Shown here: positions 1-6,111 of the stretch, one piece after another
Layout: each line of letters begins with the position of its first letter
How positions within the stretch are numbered: position 1 is the first letter of the stretch
Assembly (NCBI GenBank): GCA_902803255.1
Contig: CADCPG010000008.1
Location: 1-6,398, forward strand
DNA: 6,398 bases
Reading direction: 5' to 3'
Source: an uncultured Ruminococcus sp.
GTDB lineage: Bacteria > Bacillota > Clostridia > Oscillospirales > CAG-272
Position numbers and translations under genes: made by a program
The notes under the pieces: model-generated
The model's database searches: none
The model's input: only the letters and a program-made list of their open reading frames with translations
Told to the model about the DNA's origin: nothing

Positions 1-923
1 AAGTAGATGTAGTCGCGGAACCAGGAGGACAGCGAGATATGCCATCTGCGCCAGAACTCCTTGATCGAGCCCGAAATGTACGGCCGGTCGAAGTTCTGCA
101 TAAGACGTATGCCCATGACCCTCGCGCAGCCTATCGCTATGTCGGTGTATCCGGCGAAGTCGCAGTAGATCTGGAAGGCGAACATGACGGTCGCGATGAC
201 TATCCCGAGCCCGTTGGCGTTCTCGGGGTCGTTGTAGACCGAGTTGACGTAGGGGGCGAGCAGGTCGGCGACGGCAATCTTCTTGAAGAAACCGATGAGC
301 ATCATCCGCAGTCCGGCCGTCGTGTCGCTCCACTGCGGCCTGTAATCTGCGTGGAGCTGCGGCAGCAGGTTTTCGGGACGCTCGATCGGGCCGGCGACGA
401 GCTGCGGGAAGAAGGATACGTAAAGCGCGTAATAGCCGAAATGCTTCTCGGCCGCGATGTTCCCGCGGTAGACGTCGATGACGTATGACAGCGTCTGGAA
501 GGTGTAGAACGAGATGCCGACGGGCAGGATCAGATCGAGGATCAGCGGGTCGGACGGGGCCTTCCGGAAGATGTTGACGATGCCGGTCACCGAGCTCGAC
601 AGGAAGTTGAAGTACTTGAAGAAGAAGAGCACGCCGAGCGACGCCGCGAGCGTCAGCACGAGGAGCCATTTTTCCCTGCTTCCGTTGACGGTCTTTCCGT
701 CGCCGGTACTGTGCTTCTCATGCTCCTTCTCGATGAGTATCGAGCTGAAATACGATACCGCGGTGGTGAATAGGATGAGGAAAACGAGTCTGGGATTCCA
801 CGATATGTAGAAATAGTAGCTCGCTATCAGCAGCGAGATCCACCTGTACCTGTGAGGCAGCAGGAAATGTATCAGCAGCACTGCCGGATAGAAGATCAGA
901 AATTCGAACGAGTTGAATACCAT
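1..923 (-). CDS. MBOAT-family membrane-bound O-acyltransferase (AlgI/DltB-like), C-terminus outside window
   Basis: This is a multi-pass membrane acyltransferase, expected to carry an acyl group (often acetyl) across the membrane to modify an exported polymer. The first 307 residues are visible. The N-terminus has the typical hydrophobic opening with LLPHRYRW (residues 21-28) followed by the SYYFY helix. PVGISFYTFQ (134-143), FPQLVAGPIERPE (172-184) and FWRRWHISLSSWFRDYIY (290-307) are hallmark AlgI/DltB motifs. H295 in WRRWHISLS is the first of the two conserved MBOAT histidines. The second, normally the catalytic one about 50 residues on, falls beyond the window edge. Family members are usually about 450-520 residues, so about 60-65% is present. 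The ATG at 923 is preceded by a strong GGAGGG site with an 8-base spacer. The gene lies 16 bases after the small membrane protein gene and downstream of the SGNH protein, which supports a polymer O-acylation role. No dltA, dltC or alginate genes are visible, so the substrate is unknown. Confidence 0.93.
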   Translation of the reverse strand, partial: MVFNSFEFLIFYPAVLLIHFLLPHRYRWISLLIASYYFYISWNPRLVFLILFTTAVSYFSSILIEKEHEKHSTGDGKTVNGSREKWLLVLTLAASLGVLFFFKYFNFLSSSVTGIVNIFRKAPSDPLILDLILPVGISFYTFQTLSYVIDVYRGNIAAEKHFGYYALYVSFFPQLVAGPIERPENLLPQLHADYRPQWSDTTAGLRMMLIGFFKKIAVADLLAPYVNSVYNDPENANGLGIVIATVMFAFQIYCDFAGYTDIAIGCARVMGIRLMQNFDRPYISGSIKEFWRRWHISLSSWFRDYIY

Positions 924-931
924 GCGTCTCT

Positions 932-940
932 CCCTCCCCT
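932..940 (-). promoter_or_regulatory. Ribosome binding site of the MBOAT gene, touching the upstream stop codon
   Basis: On the minus strand this reads AGGGGAGGG, ending 8 bases before the ATG at 923. It abuts and overlaps by one base the TGA (942-940) of the 80-residue membrane protein gene. This arrangement favours translational coupling of the two genes. Confidence 0.7.
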
Positions 941-1182
941 CAGATCAGCGCCGCGAGCAGCACCAGCATGAAGACCGGCAGCATTGCCTCGGTCCCCGCG
1001 CCGATGACGATCAGGTAGATGAAGAGAGCCGCGCCCGAGGCGGCGGCAAGCGCCGCCGCCGCGTATCTGTACGCCGGGCGAAGATCCTTCTTCCGTTTTA
1101 ACACCGCCTCGGCCGCAAGGAAGAGCAGTGTGACTCCGAGCAGCACAGCGACGGGAATGATGTGGCTTAGGATTGTTTCCAT
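940..1182 (-). CDS. Small 80-residue integral membrane protein between the SGNH and MBOAT genes
   Basis: I do not recognise the family. The 80 residues are almost entirely hydrophobic: a likely helix at about 8-28, a basic loop KRKKDLRPAYRY (29-40), a second helix at about 41-61, and a third at about 65-80 that runs to the C-terminus. The basic loop predicts, by the positive-inside rule, that it faces the cytoplasm and that the N-terminus is outside. The ATG at 1182 has an AAAGGA site 7 bases upstream. The gene sits 29 bases after the SGNH protein gene and 16 bases before the MBOAT gene, so it is very probably cotranscribed and perhaps coupled. By position it resembles small membrane partners of MBOAT systems such as DltX. 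However, it lacks a C-terminal tyrosine: it ends LLAALI, and its only tyrosines are Y38, Y40 and Y56. A role as an MBOAT partner is inferred from context only. Confidence 0.8.
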   Translation of the reverse strand: METILSHIIPVAVLLGVTLLFLAAEAVLKRKKDLRPAYRYAAAALAAASGAALFIYLIVIGAGTEAMLPVFMLVLLAALI

Positions 1183-1189
1183 AAAGAGG

Positions 1190-1195
1190 TCCTTT
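1190..1195 (-). promoter_or_regulatory. Ribosome binding site of the 80-residue membrane protein gene
   Basis: AAAGGA on the minus strand, 7 bases before the ATG at 1182. It lies in the 29-base gap after the SGNH gene stop. It supports this ATG and supports the small ORF as a real gene rather than a chance reading frame. Confidence 0.65.
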
Positions 1196-1211
1196 TCGGC
1201 TTCGTCCGGAC

Positions 1212-4200
1212 TCAGCCGCCCTTCTTTAACTGAGCTATGATGTCTCTGCAGAGGTTCTGTGTCCTGATCGTCTGCCCGGCGGTGTTGATGTGCCAGTTCG
1301 AGTTGTAGGAGTACTCTCGGGCGAACTGGTAGTCGGCGGGCTTCGATATGATCGTGACGTGCAGATACTGCTTAACGGCATCGATGTAGGTCTGCTGGTC
1401 GGATCCGCCGTCGACCTGGGCCGCCTTGGTCAGGCAGGTCTTGACGACCGCGGGGAAGGTGAAGTATACCTTGGCTCCGGCAGCTTTGCACATGTCGTAG
1501 ACGCGGTTGATCTCCTTGTTGTATGTGGAGTTCTTTATGTGCGCCGCGCCGGCGGAGTAGGTCTGCGAGCTGTATCCGCCTTTGTCGTCATAGCCCTGGA
1601 GAGTGGTGTTCCAGGACGACGTGGCACCGACCTTGCCAAGCGCGTAGTCGCCCCACGCGTTGACGGTGTCGGTGGTGAACGTCTCGTAGGGGCGTCTCTT
1701 GGCGCTTTCCTGCGACGAGTTGAACGAAGCGAAGGTCGAGAACAGATCGGGGTAGTGTCTCGTGTCGATATAGCTGATGTATTCGTACGCTCCCTCGACC
1801 ATCGACCACTGGGTGTTTCCGTACCATCCGCTGTAGCCGAACTGGTTCTTGTATATCTCGGGAGCGACGACCAGGATGTCGCCGGGGTTGCAGAAGTGCG
1901 AGATGACCTCTATGAAGAACATCTGGCAGTTGTTGGCGTTCTGGCCGAAGTTGATGACGCTGTATTCGTAGCCGTTTTCCGCCATCAGCTGCTCCATCAT
2001 CGGGGAGTTGAGGCCGTAAGCGACGTTCGAGCCGGCCACGACCATGATCTTCTTGCCTTTGGCGAGCTGCAGGTATTCCATCTTGACGCAGTATGTGCCG
2101 TTCCTTCCGGTGAGCGTCGTGGGGAAGTGAGCCGCCATGATCCGGAGCTCCGAGAATTCGGGGCAGTTCGTCACCCAGGTGTCGGGCATCGAAGTCACCG
2201 TGTCGTGGAGATAGAGCCGCTTGAACGACGGGCAGCCCAGCACCGCGGACGCAGAGACTTTCTTTACCGTCTTGGGTATGACAAGAGTCTCGATATCGCG
2301 CGAGGCGATGCAAGCGCCGGAAATGGCTGTGACGGGATATCCGTCGATATTCTCCGGGATAACGACAGTTTTGTCGTTGCCCTTGTAGGAGAGAACGGTT
2401 ATCTGGTTGGAAGACCTGCTGTACGAGAAGTCGGACGCCGGGGTCTCGGGAACCCATACGCAGTAGAGAGATACGGCTCCCGACTCAGGCATTATGATGT
2501 TCCAGCCGGGGGCGTAGTATTTGCCGCTGCCGTCGGACGCGGTGTTGTATCCGAGCAGCTGATAGCCCTCTCTCGTAAAGTTGTTCTCGTCGGGAAGGGC
2601 GTTCGGGCAGCGGTACGGGATCTCGGTCTTGGGGGGCGCGGCCGAGTAGTTGACGGTGTGCGTCACGCGCTCGGTGCGCATAGCGCCGCTGTGCGTCGAG
2701 GCGTTCACTCCGCCGTTCGGATGGTAGTAGATGATCCACTGGCTGCTCGGAACCGTCACCGTCTCGGCCGGGTCGATGAAATTCGCGTATACGGTCATCG
2801 AAGAGGAGGCTGAGAACGAGTATACGGGGGAGGTCGATACGATCCTGCCGCCCGACGAATAGGGCTTGCCGACCGACCAGCCTCTGAAGCTGCTGTTGTT
2901 GGTGACGGCAGAGGCGCTGACGTTCGAGCCGGGAATATAGAATCCGCTTCCGCCCATGACGTAGCCGAGAGCGCTCTCGGACGAGAGGAATTCGATCTTT
3001 ATCGCTGCCTTCTTATGGGCCTCGAATTCGATCTCGGTGTCCTCGAAGACCTCTCCCAGCCTGACGATGCCGTCCGTGTAGGTCGCGCCTCCGGTGACGT
3101 AGCCGAATTCATAACCGTTTTCCACGGTCACGGGGAATTCGGCGGACTCGCCCGATATGACGGTCACCGTCGTCTCGCCCGAAGCGAGCGACGCACCGTC
3201 CGAGAGCTTCAGCGTGACGGTGTATTTCCGCTGAGTGAAGTTCGCGAAGATCCGGGTGTCGCTGTCGAGAGTGAACATGTACTCCGGGTTCGACGTCAGC
3301 AGCTTGCCGCCGGCGGAGAGAGGATAGGTGACGGAGTATCCGTCGAAGGTGTAGCCCTTGTTGGTCTCCGCCTTCAGCATGACTTCGGTGCCTTCCCAGC
3401 CGCTGCTCTGAGCGGGGGATCTCTCGACCGTTCCGGCGTTCTTATCGGTCAGCGTGACGTCGAGCGAGTATTTTGCGAGCATCCTCGTGCCGATCTCGAG
3501 CACGGTGGGGCCGGTGACTCCGGTGACCGTGAGGAGGCCTCTGTCGAGCGTCGTGTTGTCGGGTATCGACGTGATCTCGAAGCCCTCTTTCTCCTCTATC
3601 ACGAAGAAACCGCTCTTGCCGAGCGGCAGATCGATGACGGAGACCGACTTGTTGAGGATGCCGTCGTTCGGGAGCAGCGTCACCGGCGCCGAAGTGCGCA
3701 GGAAATTGGCATATACGGTGACGCTGTCGTTCGGCCTGTAGTTGAATATCTTCGATTCCGAGATGACCTCGCCGCCTTCTGAGGCCGGCTTGTCCGCCGT
3801 GTAGCTCACGAAGGAGAAATACTTCGCGGGCTCGGCGATAAGCACCGCCTCCTCGCCTTCGGTCATGACGGTCGGGGTGCAGACGACGGTTCCCGCGGCG
3901 TCTCCGGTGCCGTCGCCGTAGTCGGATACCGCCGTCTTTATCTTGCAGGTGCGGAGCGGCCGGCTCTCTATGATTACGGTCGAAGGGTAGCGGACGTCGG
4001 TAAGCTTTATCTTTCCGTCGGATATCTCGGCGCCTTCGGGCGCTATGATGCCGTCGAAGGTGTATCCTTCCTTAAGCGTGTACTCGAAGGTGACGTCGCT
4101 TCCGCCCGGAACGTATACGGGATTCTCGGAATCGACGGTTATACCGTCGGTCTCGGCAAGCAGGATCTTGATCATGTCCGGGTCGCTGCCGGTGTGCCGC

Positions 4201-4343
4201 CGCTCGATTCCGACTGCGTTCGATACCCTCTGAATGAGAGGGTACGCTCCGCATCCGGCGATCACGGCGGCGCAGACGGCGAGCAGGACGGCAAACAGAA
4301 CGGCTGTCGCGATCCGGCCTGTCTTTTCCGTTTTGAATTTCAT
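1212..4343 (-). CDS. Predicted lipoprotein: InlB-type repeats + Listeria-Bacteroides repeat + LRR segment + C-terminal SGNH-hydrolase-like domain
   Basis: A 1043-residue exported protein. The N-terminus has a basic start, a hydrophobic stretch (11-30) and a lipobox-like IAGC with C31 as probable lipidated cysteine; an uncleaved anchor helix is the alternative. Residues 56-522 form three composite repeats of InlB B-repeat character, each ending in YANF or FANF. Residues 536-631 match the Listeria-Bacteroides repeat (YYHPNGG, FTREGYQLLGYNTASDGSG, YCVW). Residues 640-735 look like BspA-type leucine-rich repeats (VVIPENIDGYPVTAI, IETLVIPKTVKKV). Residues 762-1040 resemble an SGNH hydrolase: KIMVVAGSNVAYGLNS with candidate nucleophile S772, VINFGQNANN (796-805), VVAPE (825-829), and NSNWHINTAG with candidate catalytic H1018. 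The usual Asp before that His is absent. SGNH proteins beside MBOATs commonly transfer acyl groups to polysaccharides; de-esterase activity is the alternative. The domain calls are by motif recognition; the acyl-transfer role is inferred from the neighbouring MBOAT. The start is forced by an in-frame upstream stop and by the signal peptide. Confidence 0.88.
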   Translation of the reverse strand: MKFKTEKTGRIATAVLFAVLLAVCAAVIAGCGAYPLIQRVSNAVGIERRHTGSDPDMIKILLAETDGITVDSENPVYVPGGSDVTFEYTLKEGYTFDGIIAPEGAEISDGKIKLTDVRYPSTVIIESRPLRTCKIKTAVSDYGDGTGDAAGTVVCTPTVMTEGEEAVLIAEPAKYFSFVSYTADKPASEGGEVISESKIFNYRPNDSVTVYANFLRTSAPVTLLPNDGILNKSVSVIDLPLGKSGFFVIEEKEGFEITSIPDNTTLDRGLLTVTGVTGPTVLEIGTRMLAKYSLDVTLTDKNAGTVERSPAQSSGWEGTEVMLKAETNKGYTFDGYSVTYPLSAGGKLLTSNPEYMFTLDSDTRIFANFTQRKYTVTLKLSDGASLASGETTVTVISGESAEFPVTVENGYEFGYVTGGATYTDGIVRLGEVFEDTEIEFEAHKKAAIKIEFLSSESALGYVMGGSGFYIPGSNVSASAVTNNSSFRGWSVGKPYSSGGRIVSTSPVYSFSASSSMTVYANFIDPAETVTVPSSQWIIYYHPNGGVNASTHSGAMRTERVTHTVNYSAAPPKTEIPYRCPNALPDENNFTREGYQLLGYNTASDGSGKYYAPGWNIIMPESGAVSLYCVWVPETPASDFSYSRSSNQITVLSYKGNDKTVVIPENIDGYPVTAISGACIASRDIETLVIPKTVKKVSASAVLGCPSFKRLYLHDTVTSMPDTWVTNCPEFSELRIMAAHFPTTLTGRNGTYCVKMEYLQLAKGKKIMVVAGSNVAYGLNSPMMEQLMAENGYEYSVINFGQNANNCQMFFIEVISHFCNPGDILVVAPEIYKNQFGYSGWYGNTQWSMVEGAYEYISYIDTRHYPDLFSTFASFNSSQESAKRRPYETFTTDTVNAWGDYALGKVGATSSWNTTLQGYDDKGGYSSQTYSAGAAHIKNSTYNKEINRVYDMCKAAGAKVYFTFPAVVKTCLTKAAQVDGGSDQQTYIDAVKQYLHVTIISKPADYQFAREYSYNSNWHINTAGQTIRTQNLCRDIIAQLKKGG
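1224..2060 (-). other. SGNH-hydrolase-like domain of the multidomain lipoprotein
   Basis: This covers residues about 762-1040. The block I-like segment MVVAGSNVAYGLNS places S772 (codon 2030-2028) in the nucleophile position, as in the GSS/GSN variants seen in DltD- and AlgJ-like relatives. The second block is INFGQNANN, with G800 and nearby asparagines as candidate oxyanion-hole residues. The last block, NSNWHINTAGQTIRT, supplies H1018 (codon 1292-1290). The stretch between them, with many Tyr and Trp, is poorly conserved in this superfamily, and I cannot assign a subfamily. Confidence 0.72.
2778..4178 (-). repeat. Three tandem composite InlB-type protein repeats (about 155 residues each)
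   Basis: Unit 1 spans about residues 56-214, unit 2 about 219-369 and unit 3 about 373-522. Each unit has two halves. The first half contains a GY/GF element (KEGYTFDG, KEGFEITS, ENGYEFGY) followed by a short DG or RG turn and a strand. The second half contains a GG element and closes with TVYANF, RIFANF or TVYANF. The first-half motifs start at about 91, 252 and 408, and the closing motifs at 211, 366 and 519, giving a regular 153-161 residue period. The copies are strongly diverged at residue level, so this is an old duplication. Such beta-rich modules are typical of surface stalks and adhesins. Confidence 0.75.
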
Positions 4344-4348
4344 TTCCT
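4344..4348 (-). promoter_or_regulatory. Poorly spaced Shine-Dalgarno before the SGNH lipoprotein start
   Basis: The only purine-rich site upstream of the ATG at 4343 is AGGAA, which abuts the start codon; the AGGA core is a single base away. The usual 5-10 base spacing is absent, yet no other start keeps the signal peptide and an in-frame TGA lies shortly upstream. Translation may be weak, or may depend on the upstream gene 81 bases away. Confidence 0.4.
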
Positions 4349-4424
4349 GGTTGTTTATCGGGTGTATTGCCGTTCAGGTCTGATCTGAATGATATCTGAG
4401 AGGGTTATGCACGGGAAAATCCGA

Positions 4425-5942
4425 TCAGGCGAGCTTGTCCATCTCTTCTCTGAAGGACTTGAGTTTGGAATCCCAGACCTTGGAGGAAGCTTTGAACTTG
4501 ATGCTGGTCTCGCCCATGTTGGTGACGATGTCGCGGCAGGTCGAAAGGATCGACACGCCGTAGTTGCCGAGCATGAAGCCCATGTCGCAGTAGTAGGAGC
4601 CGCGGATGATGCCCAGCGTGGTGAGCGATTCGACGTCGCGGACGACCTGGCCCTGAATGAGGACTTCCATATAGTTCGGCATTACGCTCAGATACGACTC
4701 GTATGCGATGTCCTCGATGATCGCGCTGACATCGGCGGTGTTCTGGACCGACGCGGGTACCGCCATCGTGGCTCCTATGTTGGCCTGCATGTGCACGGCG
4801 TAGTTTTCCTGCTCCTCACTGGCCTTCGGGATCGGAAGGATGCCGAAGTCGGTCTCCTTGGAGCGCAGCCTTTCGGCGCACTTGAGGTTGCCGATCCAGA
4901 AGAGGGCGCGGTCGGAGGTGATGGCCTGTTCGGTCCAGTCCTCTCTGGCCTCGGTCGCGGTGCTGGTGCGGTCTACGAGGAACATTCCGTTCTCAACGGA
5001 GCAGAGGTCCTTGACGCCGTCGACGATGTCGTAGAACTGTTCGTCGACTACTCTGAGCTCGGGGTAGCCCTCTTCGTTGGCGGATACCATCTGGAAGCCG
5101 CTGCCGCTGATGAAGCAGTCGACGCAGAAGTTGTTGGCGATCATACCGAGCCTGTCGTCCTTGGTTATCTTCTGGTCGCCGTCGAGGTCGCCGGTGATGC
5201 CCTTGACGATGTCGCTCATGTATTTATAGGTCCACTTGCCGTCCTCCACGACCTTGTAGAGGTTGTCGACGTTGAAGTCTTTCGCGACCTTCTTGTTGAA
5301 GATGGCGCAGGGGGTCGCGCCGAACGCGTGGACGTTGGCGTCGGAATAGGCGAAGTAGTTTTTGTCCTTGAGGATGCTGCCGGAGAGGAGTCCGGAGTAC
5401 CAGTAGGGCTTTTCAAGGTCTATCTTCGGCAGGTTGTCGAAGCTCTGGAGCATGCCGGTGACCGCCATGGTCATCGAATATGTCTGGTTGGCTTCGACAA
5501 GGTGATAGGACTCCTCGCCGCTCTTGTAAGACTTTTCGACCGTGTCCTTGATGGCGGAGTCGTAGTTGTAGTCGGCCTTGATTATGAGTTTGTGCTTTTC
5601 CTGGATCTTGACGTTGCGGTTGTATACGGCGTCGTTGAGCGTGCTGCCGTTGAGGGCCTCGGCCTTGAAGTCGAGGTTGGGCTCAAGCTCGTTGCCGTTG
5701 TAGAGGACGAGGAATTCGGCGTCGTTCCAGTTGAGCGGGGAAATACCGGGATCATAGGAGACTTCGGTTGACTCCTCGGGAGCGGCGGTATCGGCTCCGG
5801 AAGCCGCTGTCGACGTGGAGTCGGGCGTGCCGGTGCCGGGATTGCTGCAGGAGACAAGGAGCTCCGCGCCCAGCGCGAGGAGCAGCATCAGTGCGGTGAC
5901 GAGTACGGCTTTGCCGCCGCGGTTTGTTCTTCTGGTTTTCAT
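4425..5942 (-). CDS. Extracellular solute-binding lipoprotein (ABC-transporter SBP family, Clostridia type)
   Basis: A 505-residue secreted lipoprotein of the carbohydrate-type ABC solute-binding class. The signal peptide has a basic MKTRRTNRGGK start, a hydrophobic core and lipobox LVSC, with C32 as the lipidation site. A low-complexity Ser/Thr/Pro/Ala/Glu linker follows (about 33-62). Family-typical segments are NDAVYNRNVKIQEKHKL (about 103-119), NLPKIDLEKPYW (170-181), AIFNKKVAKDFNVDNLYKVV (213-232), DGKWTYKYMSDIVKG (234-248), a DLDGDQKITKDD calcium-loop-like stretch (252-263) and DFGILPIPKA (365-374). Length and motif order fit the clostridial family. The ATG at 5942 is preferred over a TTG 39 bases upstream because GGAAAGGAAA lies just before it and it gives a cleaner signal peptide. 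It is the first gene after the promoter. No permease or ATPase gene is visible beside it, so it may bind a glycan for the acylation genes behind it rather than feed a transporter; this is inference. Confidence 0.9.
   Translation of the reverse strand: MKTRRTNRGGKAVLVTALMLLLALGAELLVSCSNPGTGTPDSTSTAASGADTAAPEESTEVSYDPGISPLNWNDAEFLVLYNGNELEPNLDFKAEALNGSTLNDAVYNRNVKIQEKHKLIIKADYNYDSAIKDTVEKSYKSGEESYHLVEANQTYSMTMAVTGMLQSFDNLPKIDLEKPYWYSGLLSGSILKDKNYFAYSDANVHAFGATPCAIFNKKVAKDFNVDNLYKVVEDGKWTYKYMSDIVKGITGDLDGDQKITKDDRLGMIANNFCVDCFISGSGFQMVSANEEGYPELRVVDEQFYDIVDGVKDLCSVENGMFLVDRTSTATEAREDWTEQAITSDRALFWIGNLKCAERLRSKETDFGILPIPKASEEQENYAVHMQANIGATMAVPASVQNTADVSAIIEDIAYESYLSVMPNYMEVLIQGQVVRDVESLTTLGIIRGSYYCDMGFMLGNYGVSILSTCRDIVTNMGETSIKFKASSKVWDSKLKSFREEMDKLA
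5154..5189 (-). other. EF-hand-like calcium-binding loop in the solute-binding protein
   Basis: Residues 252-263 of the lipoprotein read DLDGDQKITKDD. Asp at positions 1, 3 and 5, a hydrophobic residue at 8 and Asp at 12 match the 12-residue EF-hand-type Ca2+ loop. Loops of this kind recur at this point in clostridial solute-binding proteins, so the loop is likely structural. It is not a dockerin, because there is only one copy and no paired helix repeat. Confidence 0.6.
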
Positions 5943-5951
5943 GTGTTTCGA

Positions 5952-5961
5952 TTTCCTTTCC
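5952..5961 (-). promoter_or_regulatory. Ribosome binding site of the solute-binding protein gene
   Basis: GGAAAGGAAA on the minus strand. The AAAGGA core ends 11 bases before the ATG at 5942. It decides the start: the in-frame TTG at 5981 has no comparable site upstream. Confidence 0.65.
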
Positions 5962-5984
5962 GAAAAACATTGATTTTTCAAATC
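5962..5984 (-). promoter_or_regulatory. Two overlapping, mutually exclusive AT-rich hairpins directly before the Shine-Dalgarno
   Basis: In the minus-strand transcript GATTT-GAA-AAATC (5984-5972) can form a 5-bp hairpin, and GAAAAA-TCAATG-TTTTTC (5979-5962) can form a 6-bp hairpin. They share the segment GAAAAATC, so only one can form at a time. The second ends immediately before the GGAAAGGAAA ribosome binding site. Both are weak AT stems, so a regulatory role is only possible. Confidence 0.35.
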
Positions 5985-5996
5985 GTGGGGTACGGC

Positions 5997-6021
5997 TCTC
6001 CCGCGCGCGATGCGCGGGAAA
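5997..6021 (-). promoter_or_regulatory. GC-rich hairpin in the 5' leader of the operon
   Basis: The minus strand carries CCCGCGC-ATCGC-GCGCGGG, a perfect 7-bp GC stem with a 5-nt loop. It can be extended to 10 bp through T-A, T-G and T-A pairs. It begins about 15 nt after the predicted transcription start. No U-run follows, so it is not an intrinsic terminator. It could protect the 5' end of the mRNA or be a protein-binding site. Confidence 0.55.
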
Positions 6022-6041
6022 CATTTAGCGATATATAAGAT

Positions 6042-6070
6042 ATTATACTATAAGTCCAACCGAATTGCAA
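6042..6070 (-). promoter_or_regulatory. Sigma-A-type promoter for the operon
   Basis: On the minus strand the -35 box is TTGCAA (6070-6065; 4 of 6 consensus), the spacer is exactly 17 bases, and the -10 box is a perfect TATAAT (6047-6042). An AT-rich stretch lies just upstream of the -35 (about 6071-6095), as in UP elements. Transcription should start near 6035, giving a leader of about 90 nt before the ATG at 5942. Confidence 0.72.
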
Positions 6071-6111
6071 CAAATAAGAGATGTAAAAAAACAATATCCG
6101 CGCCGGGGAGT

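Noticed and set aside
39..810. Two plus-strand frames opposite the MBOAT gene
   Set aside because: The minus strand encodes unmistakable MBOAT motifs continuously through this stretch; the plus frames show nothing.
1..923. Naming the MBOAT dltB or algI
   Set aside because: No dltA, dltC or alginate genes are in view and the C-terminal half is missing, so only the superfamily can be assigned.
1290..2813. Long plus-strand reading frame (507 codons) opposite the SGNH fusion gene
   Set aside because: Its protein is rich in Val, Gly, Arg and Asp with no domain motifs. The minus-strand frame shows clear families, so this is a shadow caused by GC-rich codon use.
3015..3782. Plus-strand frame of 255 codons inside the repeat region
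   Set aside because: Antisense to the InlB-type repeats, with arginine/glutamate-rich composition and no plausible domain.
4373..4389. Small hairpin TTCAG/CTGAA between the first two genes as a terminator
   Set aside because: Only 5 bp with low GC, and no T-run on the minus strand after it.
5154..5189. Calcium-loop-like motif as a cellulosomal dockerin
   Set aside because: Dockerins need two loop-helix repeats; here one loop lies inside a solute-binding fold.
4389..5771. Long plus-strand reading frame (460 codons) opposite the solute-binding protein gene
   Set aside because: It is a Val/Asp/Glu-rich, motif-free antisense shadow of a gene with strong family identity.
5943..5981. Upstream TTG start that would lengthen the solute-binding protein by 13 residues
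   Set aside because: No ribosome binding site precedes the TTG, while a GGAAAGGAAA site lies before the ATG at 5942, and the shorter protein has a normal lipoprotein signal.
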